DNA of 64,000 nt, taken from assembly GCF_000471905.2 (NCBI RefSeq), contig NW_006498246.1, positions 66,887 through 130,886 on the forward strand, written 5' to 3'. Below the pieces are notes generated by a model. It worked only from the letters and a program-made list of their open reading frames with translations, did no database searches and was not told where the DNA came from. Numbering within the stretch: the stretch's first letter is position 1; every line of letters begins with the position of its first letter. The DNA is from Amborella trichopoda (taxonomy: Eukaryota > Streptophyta > Magnoliopsida > Amborellales > Amborellaceae). The translations under genes were made by a program, and so were the position numbers. Shown here piece after piece: positions 9,973 to 21,325 of the stretch.

Positions 9973-12203
9973 TTAGGGTTCTACCATTTCAATCAGTTCT
10001 TTTGTGGGTTCGGGTTCAACGATATTTTGATTTGAGAGTCCGGTTTCAAACTTAGGTCTATTAGAAGTTTCAGGTTCGGGTTCTCGAAAAACAGCCTTGT
10101 TTCTTGCCTCCTCAAAGAAGTCGGTATGTTTCTGTCTTAATCTTGCTTCAACGACCACCCATGTTTCTAGGCTGTAGAATCGATATCCCTTACCATGGTC
10201 TGGATAGCCAATGAAAATAGTCTTAACAGTTTTGGGTTGAAGTTTGGTCATATTTTGGTGCGGGATAAGAACATAGGCTGAGCAACCCCAAACTTTCAAG
10301 TGACTAAGGGAGGGAGTACGACCGGTGAATATTTTGTGAGGAGTAAGTGGAGCAGCTTTTGTGGGAGTTCGATTAAACATATAACATACCATCAATACGG
10401 CTTCTCCCCAAAAGTCTAGGGAAAGACTAGCATGCTCCATCATTCTCCTTACTATTTCAATCAAGGTCCTATTTCGTCTCTCGATAACACCATTTTGTTC
10501 GGGAGTATATGGAATGGTATACTGATGGATGATTTCATTCTCAATATATAGTTCTTTGAAAAGTTCAGATAAATATTCCCCTACCTCTATCGGTTCTAAG
10601 GACTTTGATTCTCAAGTTGGTTTAATTCTCTACCTCAACTTTATATACTTTGATTTTTTCTAGGGCTTCAGATTTTGTGTGAATAAGATATATATATATA
10701 TGGCCATATCGTGAGTGATCATCTATAAAAGTAATGAAATATCTTAGTAGCTCTTTTTACCCTGGTGGTATTTTTCTTTATTAGTTTTCCTTACACATAA
10801 GACTCACACACATTCGATAAATCTCCTTTATAATTTTGAATACTACTGTCTTTTTTCAATCTTTCAATTCTTTTGAAATTAATGTATTCTAGCCTCATAT
10901 TCCATAGGGTGCCATCTAATTCATTAGGGACGAGACATATGCAACGTTCTGTTTTATTTCAATAGTAAATAAGTCATCTACAAGGCGTCCGGTCATGACA
11001 ACATTATTATCCTTCTTGACCACCACCTTCTCCCTAATGAAAGTAGTTGTGAATCCAACCAAAGACATCTTGGGAACCGAAACCAAGCACTTCCTCATAT
11101 CAGGAGCATAAAGTACTTATTTTAGGATCAAGATGCTCTCACTCTTCAACTTCAGGTCGAAATCTCTAACTCCAAGAACATCAGTTTTCTTATTTCCTCT
11201 CATATAGATATATTGTTGTCTTGGCCCCATGGGAGTAAAAGCACGGAAGCATTCCTTGGTGTTTCTGACACCAAGAAGCTCCCTTGGGGTCCGCCAACAA
11301 CGTCTCAAAGACCACACAAGCCAGTTCCTTATTGGTCCCTCCAAATCTGTTGGACTGACAATTCTTGGCTATGTCGCCCACCTTCTTGCAGATAAAACAA
11401 GTTTTGGTTTCTCTTTTTTCTCCTTTGTTACCAAAATCACTATTTTTAAAATTTCTTCTCTTTCCAAAATTAATTCAACCCTTTCCTTTCTTAGGTTTAA
11501 AAGAGGGTGAATATTTTACCATGTGTACGGCTTTCCTCGGAGTTGTATTCAGCTCATGCCTCAAGTTCCTCCTTTCTTCTTCTGCTTTGATCGTCATGAT
11601 GAGCTCCTCAAGTTTTGGTGCCTTTCTTCTAGCCAAAAGTGTGGACACAAAAGTTTTCCATGAGTTTGGAAGTGAATTCATGAGATGAATCACTTGCATG
11701 GGTTCCGAAGGTCATGTCGGTATCTTCCATCTCTCTGACTAGTGCACGAAAGATGTGCACATGATCTGCAAACTTAGTACCCTCTACCATCCTAAGCTCA
11801 TTATACCTCTTCATAGCCATGGTTTGTTTTATGAGAGAGCATTCAACACACTCTCTCTCTCTCAAGTTTATCAAAGATTCCAATTGCATTAGAGATTGAC
11901 TCATACTCAGAAGCATATGAGTCAGTCATGGCGTTGCTTACATCTCAAGTTCCTCCTCTTCCAAGTGGCGTACTCATATTTAATTTATTTTGATGAGCAA
12001 TCTCAATAGAGTATCTCATGCAAGTTTTCCTCATAAATAACATATCGAATCTTTCTTTTCCAAGAGGCATAATTGGTCACATCAAACCTTTCGGTTTTAA
12101 GAATCTCTGAGATGAAAGTACGAGCAACCATATCTTTTATTCTCAAGCAAAAATTAGAAAAAAAACTCCTAATAGCAATGAAGTAACTATGTTCTAATAC
12201 CAA
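9973..12203 (-). pseudogene. Copia retrotransposon 1: gag to integrase, truncated
   Basis: On the minus strand, gag starts near 12140 ('SEILKTERFDVTNYASWKRKI') and continues with 'MKRYNELRMVEGTKFADHVHIF' (11829-11764). A zinc knuckle follows, CFICKKVGDIAKNC near 11413-11372, with Asp in place of the usual His. GAG-pre-integrase comes next (about 11000-10850, 'LWNMRLEYINFKRIERL'). Integrase follows ('YTIPYTPEQNGVIERRNRTL', then 'FWGEAVLMVCYMFNRTP' and 'KVWGCSAYVLIP', 10530-10240). The sequence then stops with a 163-codon open frame ending at 9973. Reverse transcriptase, RNase H and the 3' LTR are absent. Frameshifts separate the parts. Confidence 0.8.
12191..12203 (-). other. Primer binding site of Copia 1
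   Basis: Minus-strand TTGGTATTAGAAC directly follows the LTR end. It differs at two bases from the initiator-Met tRNA-complementary site TGGTATCAGAGC used by most plant Copia elements. Confidence 0.65.
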
Positions 12204-14101
12204 TGAAAGAAATACCTATGTGATCTTTTACCAGGGAATAATAAATTTTTTTTTTATTTACCCCTTTTGTTTTAGTAAAAGATCGCTTACAATGGTTTTA
12301 TTATAATAGCATATATTTCAAAATAAAATCAACATAACAATAAAACCAAGATGATGCCATTGAAATAGTTATGTACTATGCTTGAGAATATAAATATAAG
12401 ATTGCAACAAATAAAAGAGAAGAGTGTCGGAGATTACCTCAACCGAGCTTATTACACTCCACACCGAGTCACCACCATCTGATGGCGTCGAATCGATAAT
12501 CTAGCTTCAATCTCAATCAGGGAAAGCAAGTTTAAGCCAAACTAATTCTATGGAACCCATTTAGAATTTATCAGACCCAGGTCCTAACCCAAGACTTATT
12601 TTGGCATATCCCATACTACCAACTCTTAGACTATTCAAGATGAGAGAGAGACTTAGGAGGTGGCCTAGGGTTGAGGCGTGCCCCTCTAAAGATAGGCTAA
12701 GAGAGAGATCAAGAGAGAGAGGGGCTTTAGAGGGAGAAGAGAGAAAGTCTTGAGAGGGAGGAGAGAGTGGGGTGTTTCCCTTAGAGAGAGAGAGAGAAGA
12801 GAGATGTGGAGATAATAGGGGGTACAGCCCTATTTATAGTGCAAAATTGGGTTTTGGGTTTCTTAAGTGAGATTGAACATGGACCGTCGATCAAGAGTGA
12901 CTTGCGGAGTGAGAGATCTGAGCCATCCATTCCATAGATGGGCCATCAACATTATGGAAAGTGCATGAACCATTATTCTCCTTTCCTAAATCATTTTTCC
13001 ATCAATAGAAATTAAATCAAATTAATTTCAATAAAATATTGTGCATTCCATAAAATAGCACAAGCTTACTTACATTTTCCCTAAAATCTTTTAAAACATA
13101 TCAAGTCAATATTTAATCAAATATTTCCCAACCTCAATATTTCATTTGACCTCATACCATATCTTATCAAAATGGAAACAAAATAAGAGAGAAAAAGGGG
13201 TGGGGCGTGCCACCTAGGGAAGGCATGCATGGGCCCCACCTTCTAAAACATGGCGGGCCCATGTGCACAATGGACCCCCATGAAATTTTATTTTACATTT
13301 AAAAATAATAAAAATAATTTTAGAATATTTATTTGAATATTTAAACCATTATAAATTCAATATCTTTAATTTTACATATCCAAATTTTATAAATAAAATA
13401 TCCAGACATTCATAAAAATTAAAATAATAATTCTAAAATAATTTATATCATAAAAAAAATGTAATTAAATTAATTTGATGGGAAATGAATCCATATGGAT
13501 TAGAAATTAAATCAACAATCATGGGGTGGTACTCTACCATCATCTGTGGACTACAGACCACACGTACTTTATCTAACTGACCCAGTATTTCCCATAACCC
13601 ACAGTCCAAGCAGGGGCTTATTAGTGAGTCACCAAAGTTTGGCTGATGAGCCATGGGATCGCAATTTCAGTCTATGGATTTCAGGTCTTCCCTTAGAGAC
13701 GAGTCAATGTCACCTAGACCTGATGTGACCACAGCTCCTATGGTGCATTGGGATATCTCTCGCACATGCATACGCTTCAACCTAAAAGGTGGCTTGCTTC
13801 CAAAATAGGGATATCTCTCACACATGCACACACAGTCCCTCGGCACACTCATCTGGGAATACTCCAACCTCATCAAGGGGTGACCCATTAGAATCATTAT
13901 CGGTTGATATTCTATATCCAGATAATATGGGTTTTTCTCAACGGACTCGCCTAGACGGTCAAGCATAGTCTGGTATCTGCAAACACTGTTTGCATAGTAT
14001 GGTCCATGAGGGACAACACTCTCACTAAGTTTGTGATCCACTATATCAAATGTTTTATTACAATCACTCATAAGGCATTTAATGGCCACACAAACTCAAC
14101 A
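12204..14101 (-). repeat. 5' LTR of Copia 1 (about 1.9 kb)
   Basis: Read on the minus strand it begins TGTTGAGTTTGTGTGG at 14101 and ends CTTTCA at 12204, next to the primer binding site, so it has TG...CA ends. There is no second LTR in the window, so the boundary rests on these ends alone. The interior includes a GA-rich block at 12640-12815 and a 140-codon open frame near the LTR start. It interrupts dispersed repeat E, which resumes just outside the right end. Confidence 0.6.
13667..14089 (-). CDS. 140-codon open frame inside the Copia 1 LTR
   Basis: An uninterrupted frame starts 12 bp inside the LTR start (MAIKCLMSDCNKTFDIVDHK...) and ends at 13667 with 'LGDIDSSLREDLKSID'. It has eight cysteines, no obvious signal peptide and no membrane segment. 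I do not recognise the protein. LTRs are normally non-coding, so it may be chance, or a conserved accessory or antisense-type LTR frame. It belongs to the transposon and not to the host. Confidence 0.3.
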   Translation of the reverse strand: MAIKCLMSDCNKTFDIVDHKLSESVVPHGPYYANSVCRYQTMLDRLGESVEKNPYYLDIEYQPIMILMGHPLMRLEYSQMSVPRDCVCMCERYPYFGSKPPFRLKRMHVREISQCTIGAVVTSGLGDIDSSLREDLKSID

Positions 14102-14103
14102 AT

Positions 14104-14290
14104 AATTACTTATAACCATCCGATGTAAAATCTAATAACTTGGGTGTGTCACAAAGTTCAAAAAAAATTCTTTTGAACTTTAAGCTTAGTCGATGAAATA
14201 AATGTAGCCACGCAATTTTACATCTAATGATCAAGATTAATTTTGACCATCTTGTACCAAAGGTAAATAGTCTCATTATATACTTTCAAA
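14104..14290 (+). repeat. Dispersed repeat E, copy 2
   Basis: Matches 7193-7385 over about 190 bp. The Copia LTR abuts its left edge, so the retroelement probably inserted into this repeat. Confidence 0.55.
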
Positions 14291-14636
14291 TTTATAATTT
14301 GTTCATGTAGTCAGTTAGGAGAGCAAGATAAAAAATGTTGTTTTGCTAGGTTTTGTCAAGGATTAGAGAAGTAATTCTATGTTCTAAAACCTGTAATATA
14401 ACTCTCACCGGTCAAGTGGATCTCAAGTTGCGATACTCGTAGATGAAAACCACTTTAGGATTTCTCTATCTGTATTTATACTTTATTTCTAGTGCATGTA
14501 TTATTATTTCATTATAGCTACTTTCTTTCAAGTCGGTTAAGAAATAGGATCCCAATATTAGACATCTTATACAAGTAGAAACCACTCAATGTTATTGAGA
14601 AGACTGGTGGATAGATTCAACCTCCTTTTTAACGGC

Positions 14637-15128
14637 AGGTAAGCTTTCTATGTTTCCCGTATCGCATAAAACTTCTATACTTCTCCCTATCCAACCGTTT
14701 ATTCTAAATGGATGGCGTAGATGACCCTTATCATAATGTCACCCTCTATACTATTTTATTTTTATTTTTTAATATAAATTTTATTTGCTTCAAAATTTGG
14801 GCGTCCAATCCTCTCTTGAACTAGTACTTATAAAAAATATAAAAAGAAAATTCCCGGCTAAAATGCCTCGTGTTTTAGGGGTATTTTGGTCATTATATTT
14901 TATCAAAATATTTTTTTATATTTTATTTGGGTGCACCCTATTGGGATGATGGCACGTACCAAATTTCGATTTCACATAGGTAGTATGAAAAAAATTGAAA
15001 AATAAAATACTCTGAAGCGTCGAATCTATATTAAATGGTTCATAGCTCACTTGATCTAAAATGGACGGCTAGATGAAAGGGGGAGTATATATCTTTTATG
15101 CTATAGGGGAATCATAGAAACTTTTCCC
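14637..15128. mobile_element. Mutator-like MITE, family A copy 2
   Basis: Same terminal repeats as the copy at 6572 (left AGGTAAGCTTTCTATGTTTC, right the inverted GGGAAAAGTTTCTATGATTC). It shares the internal 'aaaataccc-tt...aggggtattttggtcat' block. The flanking 9-bp repeats TTTAACGGC (14628-14636) and TTTAACTAC (15129-15137) agree at 7 of 9 positions. Confidence 0.75.
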
Positions 15129-15399
15129 TTTAACTACATGGGGTATAACTTTCTAACGTTCAATATATGTTTGACTAGATTTTTTTACCTCAAAAATCCA
15201 CTCAAAAAGGTTGTTATGATCTTAAAAAATACTAGAATTGATTATCTACACCATTTTAAGTCCAAAAAAATGTGCATCTTGTAAAACATTATTTAGATTA
15301 CCTCACCATAAAATATGCAAAATTATGGACCATAGCGTAATTCTGTAAATTACCCCCAGTCATATGGAAATCTTGCCAAAAAAAAAATAATTGTCCGAT
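15129..15399. other. Intergenic, nothing recognised
   Basis: AT-rich sequence with weak similarity to the MITE internal text ('aaaatccactcaaaaaggttgtta' near 15192). It may be an old family B fragment. No gene is seen. Confidence 0.35.
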
Positions 15400-15745
15400 A
15401 CCACTAGAACTACTATAGCTCTCATGCCAGAGAAAAAAAGAGAAACAAGAGCATAAACTCTCTACTATAATTCAAGAGACAGAGAAAGAACAACCATTAT
15501 CCAAGAATAATTTTATCAGAGCTGCAAAAGAATAGTGCGATACCACTAAAACCACTGTAGCTCTCACACTCGACAGAGAGAAGCCAAAGGAAAGACTCTC
15601 ATTTGTGATTCAAGAGAGATAGAGAGAACTGCCATTTTCTCATAATCATTTTATTAAGATTGTTTCGCATCTTTGTTTCTTTCTATTAGTACTTCAACTA
15701 AGAGAGAGAGAGAGATTGATTTTCTGCTTAAGGAAATGGCATCAC
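15400..15745 (+). repeat. Relic of an AP2-like gene leader
   Basis: Three GAGA-containing degenerate units ('agagagaagcc', 'caagagagatagagagaac', 'actaagagagagagagatt') lie in the same arrangement as the gene 1 leader. 'tttcgcatctttgtttctttc' followed by 'agtacttcaac' matches 'tttgcctcttcatttctcttt' and 'agcattccag' at 4077. An ATGGCATCA at 15735 is followed by a stop after five codons. No AP2-like coding segment follows, so it is a leader without a gene. Confidence 0.4.
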
Positions 15746-15866
15746 TATATACATAGATACAACTATGTATCATACCACTTGTTCAGAATGGTGCTTGACC
15801 GTAGCATACCATACATACCTCACTTAAATTAGTAATTCTAAAAAGAAATGATCACATTATCTAATA

Positions 15867-16255
15867 GAGAAAGTTTATACAAGGTTGACACCTTAAAAAT
15901 GTAGAATTAAGGTGCACTTCTAAAATCCTTCGACAAAGGTTGTTTTGATGTCGTAAAAACATCCAATTGATCATCTTGACATTGATATGTATAATTATTG
16001 AGAAGAGATTTTAGGTGTTAAAATTGTGCACCTTGCAACACATTATCTGCACTGTCCGTTTTCAAGATTTTTATGCATTTATATATGTGCTTGATATGAA
16101 CTTTTATAGAGTTCAAAGTCTTATAATTAAAAATCAAAATAGATTCTCACATTATCATAAGAATTTTTTTTACCAAAATTGCATCTCATGACAAAGCTTT
16201 GAGGTGCACCCTAATTTGATTGTTTAAGGTTGCAACCTTATGCAAACCACACCCT
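15867..16255 (+). mobile_element. Mutator-like MITE, family B copy 3 (full length)
   Basis: The best complete copy, 389 bp. The left end, GAGAAAGTTTATACAAGGTT, and the right end ('aaggttgcaaccttatgc' to 'ccacaccct') are inverted relatives sharing AAGGTTG(C)A(AC)CCTTAAA and the 'aattaaggtgcac' sub-terminal block. The 9-bp flanks TATCTAATA and TACATAATA agree at 7 positions. Non-coding. Confidence 0.75.
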
Positions 16256-16321
16256 TACATAATATCTTAACAACATTATATATTGTTGTTAATAATTGTC
16301 AAATACTTAAGTTCCTTTACA

Positions 16322-16467
16322 CTAATGGGAATTATCGATGGAGTAGTATAGAAAGCCGAAGGTAATGTTGATGCTAAAACGCCAAACTTTTGAACCTAAA
16401 AACCATTTCAAATGAAAGGGATTAATGATTGAAGGTATTTTCATTGCAACAGCGGGAGAGACTCTTA
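16322..16467 (-). other. Left part of an unknown open frame split by an element
   Basis: On the minus strand the frame reads 'SPAVAMKIPSIINPFHLKWF...' to a stop at 16322. The Harbinger-like element at 16468-18194 separates it from another open segment at 18195-18376. Neither part is recognised. It could be a broken host gene. Confidence 0.2.
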
Positions 16468-18194
16468 GGGCCTGTTTGGGTACATGGATTTTAAGATATG
16501 GATTCTTAATATTTTGGATTTTGTTAAAATCCATCATTTGGATTGCTTAATGACTAGGATACTTAAAATCAGGAAAATCAAAATCATGGAAATAAGACCT
16601 ACTTTTCCATGATTTCATTTTCCACACCAAAACCTGTTTTTTAGCATTTCCAAAGCCCATGGATTTCACTCAATGGCTCCCTCAACCAAACATACGAAGC
16701 ATTTGGTAAGTATGAACATTTTAAAGAGAGAAAGTACCTAAATTTTTTAAAGAGAGAAATTATCTCAAAATTTTTAGAAAGAGAAACTATCTCAAATTTT
16801 AACTTTTAGAGAAAGAAAGTATGTTAAAATTTAAAGAGAGAAAGTATATTAAAATTTTAGAGAGAGAAAGTACCAATTTTTTTAACAAGATGAACCTATC
16901 TCAAAATTTTAGGGAGAGAAACTATCTCAAATTTTAATTTTTAGAGAGAGAAAGTATGTGAAAATTTTAGAGAGAGAAAGTATGTTAAAATTTTAGAGAG
17001 AAAAAGTTTGAGAAAAAGTTCCAATTTCTCTAGAAAGATTAACTTATCGCAAAATTTTAGAGAGAGAAAATATGATAAAATTTTAGAGAGCAAAAGTACC
17101 AATTTGTTTTAGAGAGATAAACTATCTCAAAATTTTAGAGAGAGAAACTATCTCAAATTTTAAGTTTTAGATATAAACTATCATATTTTAGAGAGAGAAA
17201 GTACATGCAAATTTTTACAGAGAGAAACTATCTCAATTTTCTTAGAGAGAGAAAACTATTTCAAAACTTTTAGAGAGAGAAACAATCTCATATTTTAATT
17301 TTTAAAGAGAGAAATTATATCAAATCTTAAGTTTTAGAGGAAAAAAGTATTTTAAAAATGTAGAGAGAGAAAGTATTCTTAAACTTTTAGAGAGAAATTA
17401 TTATAAATTCTAGAAAGTGAAACTGCCAAAATAAATAAGATAGGGAAATATCTCGTTTTTTAGATAGAGAAACTATCTCAAATTTTGAGTTTTAGAGAAA
17501 CAATCTCGAATTTGGAATTTTAGAGAGAGAAAAAATGTTGAAATTTTAAAAATAAAAACTATATCAATTTTTAAAGAGAGAAACTACCTAAAATATTTTA
17601 GAGATAAAAACTATCTCACAAATTTTGGTTTCTCTCTCTAAACCTTTTGGAGAGAGAAACTATCGTAAAATTTATGTTTCAGAGAGGGAAAGTATTTTAA
17701 AATTTTGGAGAGGTAAACTATATCAAATTTTAGATAGAGAAAGTACATGACTTAGAGAGAGAAACTATCTCAAAAAAATTTAGAGAGAAATTATCTCAAA
17801 ATTAAAGTTTTAGAGAGAAAAAATACCCAAAATTTTAAACTTTAAAGAGAGAAAGTATATCAAATTTTAGAGAGACACTATATCAAATTTTAAAGAGAGA
17901 AACTATTTCAAAATTTTAGAGAGATAAACTATCTCAAATTTTCTATAGATACACTATCCCAAATTGAGTTTTAGAGAGAAAGTATACAAAAATTTTAGAG
18001 AGAGAAATTGTATCAAGTTTTGTTACCAAACAATGGACATGGAAGTGATTGCAAGGATCCATGAATTTTGTATAGTTTATCCAAACAAGAGATTTGATAA
18101 ATCCATGACAATAATCCTTGATATTGAAAATCCATAGATTTTCTTAGATTTCAAATATCTAAGATTCCTAATTTCCTTGTATCCAAACGGGCCC
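16468..18194. mobile_element. Harbinger-like non-autonomous element filled with GAGA minisatellite
   Basis: The ends are GGGCCTGTTTGGGTACATGG and the inverted GGGCCCGTTTGGATACAAGG, with further inverted similarity over about 100 bp. TTA at 16465-16467 and TCA at 18195-18197 flank it, a one-base-decayed trinucleotide duplication typical of PIF/Harbinger. From about 16715 to 18020 the interior is some fifty degenerate units of about 20-30 bp built on TTTTAGAGAGAGAAA followed by 'ctatctcaaa' or 'gtat-ttaaaa'. No transposase is present. Confidence 0.75.
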
Positions 18195-18376
18195 TCAGAA
18201 GATATAGGACACAAGGACCTCGTGTGTTTTCTCTGTCGGGTGATAGGATTTTCAAGAGACGTGTTTGGAGGGATCGTTCGAGGTGGTGTCAGTTCTATAT
18301 TCGCAAAATATCCCTTCTTCAACATCTCCAGTTCCGCAACAACTGCGATTGAACTCCACAAAACTTGTAGAGCTGA
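18195..18376 (-). other. Right part of an unknown open frame
   Basis: The minus strand reads 'GSALQVLWSSIAVVAELEML' and on to 'GYFANIELTPPRTIPP...' up to the element boundary. I do not recognise it. Its codon texture looks protein-like, and it faces the segment at 16322-16467 across the inserted element. Confidence 0.25.
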
Positions 18377-19190
18377 TCCCCGATAAATTTTCCCTCACTT
18401 AACATACACCCTATTTGCATAGACGAATTTACAAGAAAACTTTAGACTCCACACAATCCAAATTCAAATTTGCATGCATTGCATGAGTAAGACTCATCTC
18501 TCTCTCAATCTTTGAATTGTTACCCAGGAACTCTACAAAATTTTAGTACATCATTCGAAAATTGCTCTTCACATAAACTTCCCAAAATGCCCCTTAGATT
18601 ATATCAAAATATCAAAAATTAGCCTGACCGAAATCAAGATTATTTCTAACACAAAGTAGCCAAGCAGTTCAATGCTAAGCTATCTGCCATGTTGAAATCA
18701 GTCGATTCAACAATCCCCAACTCTATAATTGCCTACTCCATGTAAATGATCTTTTGCGATCCGAACACCCTCAACCTATGGTAAGTCTTTTTCTGTCACA
18801 TACAAAAGTAGCCTTAGTATTTAGGGGTTTTCGACCCAATTCACATCCCAATGTTTATTAGGCTCTTATTTTTTTCAAAATTGTCTCACAGTCAACTTGA
18901 ATTTTGATTTTCTTTTTTTTTTTTATAGCTTCTTTCATTAGTAGGGTAGTGCCTTAAAGCTTGGGCCATTGTTCCTTACTAACTAAAAAACAAAAAAACA
19001 AAACAAAAAAAACAAAAAACAAAATTTAGGTTGACCGAGGGGTAAATTTGAAAAAAAAAATTGGTTGACTGACTTTCTTTGTAATTTCTACCTAAAAGTG
19101 AAGCATTTTGTATTTTTGCTGAAATTTTAGGGTCCGTACGTAAATCACTCATATCATAGATATAGTTTTGGAAAGGAATATATAAAAGGA
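18377..19190. other. Intergenic, nothing recognised
   Basis: No credible gene. An A-rich (AAAACA)n-like run lies at 18985-19025, and a poly-T at 18910-18922. Confidence 0.35.
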
Positions 19191-19575
19191 AAAAGTTTAT
19201 ATAAGGTTTCAACCTTAAAATATAGACTTAAAGACACATCTCAAAAATCCATTGAAAAAGGTTGTTTTAATTTTAAAACCCCGCTAATTGTTCATCTTGA
19301 TTTCTAGATGTACGAATATGAAAAACAACAAAAAAAAGATCTTGAGTCCCAAAAATAGTGCATCTTGCAATACATTATCTGGACCGTCCATTTTCAAGAT
19401 TTTCATACGTTTGTTATAGATTTACTTGATTTTAACCATTTTTGGAGTTTGAAATTTCATAATTAGATATGGAAATAGATTTTCAGATAATCCTTAGAAT
19501 TTTTACACCAAAAATACATGTAATAAAATTTGGAGGTGCACTTTAATTGGATTGTTTAAGGTTGCAATCCTTAGG
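19191..19575 (+). mobile_element. MITE family B copy 4
   Basis: Starts AAAAGTTTATATAAGGTTTC and runs to 'ggattgtttaaggttgcaatcc'. It is followed by a second copy of its own last ~110 bp (now at 19988-20099), split by copy 5. Confidence 0.65.
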
Positions 19576-19987
19576 ATTTTCAGATGGGAAAAGTTTATAC
19601 GAGGTTGCAACCTTAAAATGTAGAATCACATATGCACTTCAAAAATCTATCGAAAATGTTGTTTTAATGTTGAAAAAACCTTCTAATCGATCATCTCGAC
19701 ATTGAGATGTATGAATATGAAAAAAAAAAAAAAACTGTTTTTGAGTCCCGGAAATAATGCATCTTGCAACACATTATCTAGACCGTCCATTTTCAAGATA
19801 TTCATATATTTATAGATCTACTTGATTTTAACTATCTTTGAAATTTAAAATTTTCTAATTAGGTATGAAAATAGATTTTAAAATAATACTAAGAATTTTT
19901 TATGACAAAATTACATATTATGATAAAATTTTACGGTGCGCCTTGATTAGATTGTTTAAGGTTGCATTCTTCTATAAACCGTACCCT
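19576..19987 (+). mobile_element. MITE family B copy 5, nested with exact 9-bp target duplication
   Basis: The element proper starts at GGGAAAAGTTTATACGAGG (about 19586) and ends '...aaaccgtaccct' (about 19987). It is flanked by identical 9-mers TTTTCAGAT on both sides. In copy 4 the same 'ttttcagataatcctt' text is continuous, which shows the empty site. This assigns the family to the Mutator superfamily. Confidence 0.8.
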
Positions 19988-20099
19988 TTTTCAGATAATC
20001 CTTTAAATTTTTGCACCAAAAATACATGTTATGATAAAATTTAGAGGTACATTTTAATTGGATTGATTAAGGTTGCAACCTCGTCGAAACCACACCCTA
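19988..20099 (+). repeat. Duplicated 3' end of MITE family B copy 4
   Basis: 'cagataatccttt-aaatttttgcaccaaaaatacatg' through to 'aaggttgcaacctcg...ccacaccct' repeats the last ~110 bp of copy 4. The duplication predates the insertion of copy 5. Confidence 0.6.
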
Positions 20100-20735
20100 T
20101 GTAAAATTGATTGAGGATAAAAGGGGATGCACTTTATTGCGCATACGGTATATTTTCAACCTCACAAAGAGAATGGGCATGCACCACTACCACACATACA
20201 TGAGAAACATTTTACAACCTCAAATCTTTCGGTTAGTAAAATAGAAAATAAAGAAATTTAAGTACGGATCGAGTTTTTTTACCATTATAACATATTGGCC
20301 CTAAAATAGGCCGTTACTAAAAACACGTAACACTGACTAAATGAATCACCTTGAGAAACATTATTTGCTTCACTTCTTCAAGCGTCATCACCATTGTCGA
20401 TGCTTCCGTTATTTAAAGGGCAAGAAATCAATTTAAATACATACAAGAGTGACACAGAGAGTTAAAGGGCCATGTGTAGTGATTGGTTTCCTCCATTTCT
20501 TCATTCATGCTTCTCCTTGACCTTCGCCATCTTGAGACACTGAGAAACGAAATGGACGTCCAAAAAATGAACAATGCAGGGAAAAGAAAAATAAACAATT
20601 GAGAGGGAAAGAGCAGGGAAAAGAAAAATAAGAGAGAAAGAGAGATTGAAGGAAAAGAAAAAGAGCTATTTACGTGGACCTGGAATAAGTTTAGGAAAAT
20701 ACAAACTGCTTCTTTTATACTCAAAAATTACAATC
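20100..20735. other. Intergenic, AT- and GA-rich
   Basis: Contains a 'ccattataac-tattggcccta-aaataggccgtta' block (20279-20320) related to the one near 9495, and GAGA/AAGAGAG text at 20575-20665. No protein is recognised; the minus-strand serine/phenylalanine frame is low-complexity. Confidence 0.35.
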
Positions 20736-21140
20736 AAGGTTGGTCAACACAATTTTTTTTATTATTATTTTTTTTTTTTTTTTTTTTATGCAAAATTACC
20801 TTTTGATTTGAGGATGCCATCCTTGGATATCTTTTTTTCTTTCAAAACTTAAATTGCAGTCCAAGGATGGTATTCTCGGACCACTTTTTTATTCAAAACT
20901 TAAGCCACTTTGAAAGAAAAAAAAAAAAATGGCATTCTCGAGCCACAACTTTAAGTTTTTTTAGAAAACAAGACTTAAAAGGCGGTCCAGGAATATCCCC
21001 AGGACCACATTTTTTTTTTTTCAAAAATTTAAAAGCAATCCGGTGATGGCATCCTGGGACCATTATTTAAAAAAAAAAAAAAGTTAAAGTTACAATCCGA
21101 CGTTGCCATTTTCGGACCGAAACTTCAGTTTTGAAAAAAA
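20736..21140. mobile_element. Hairpin-array element (copy 2)
   Basis: Opens with GGTTGGTCAACACAATTTTT, as copy 1 does. Hairpins follow near 20800 (TTGAGGATGCCATCCTTGGA), 20859 (GTCCAAGGATGGTATTCTCGG), 20978, 21037 and 21093, with a half-unit near 20930, spaced about 57-60 bp with AAAACTTAA linkers. The right end is not defined. The array ends about 180 bp from the 3' side of the minus-strand AP2-like paralogue. Confidence 0.5.
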
Positions 21141-21325
21141 AAAAAAAAATCCCCAAAATGCCAAAAAAATAAAGCCAAGGAGGGAAATTGAAGAAAAAAC
21201 TTTGGAAGGAAATGAAAGAGAGGTTAAAGACAAAATTAAATGAAGAATTCAAGACAAATGATGATGATGATGATGGTAGTAGCAAAGGAGAGAGAGACGA
21301 ACTGTAGGTGGCCATAGTAGCAGCA

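Noticed and set aside
16715-18020. CRISPR or centromere-type array
   Set aside because: The units are short, degenerate and enclosed by Harbinger-like ends; there are no unique spacers and no uniform satellite length.
20428-20852. Open frames of 98 and 68 codons on either strand
   Set aside because: Low-complexity translations of A/T- and GA-rich sequence beside the hairpin array.
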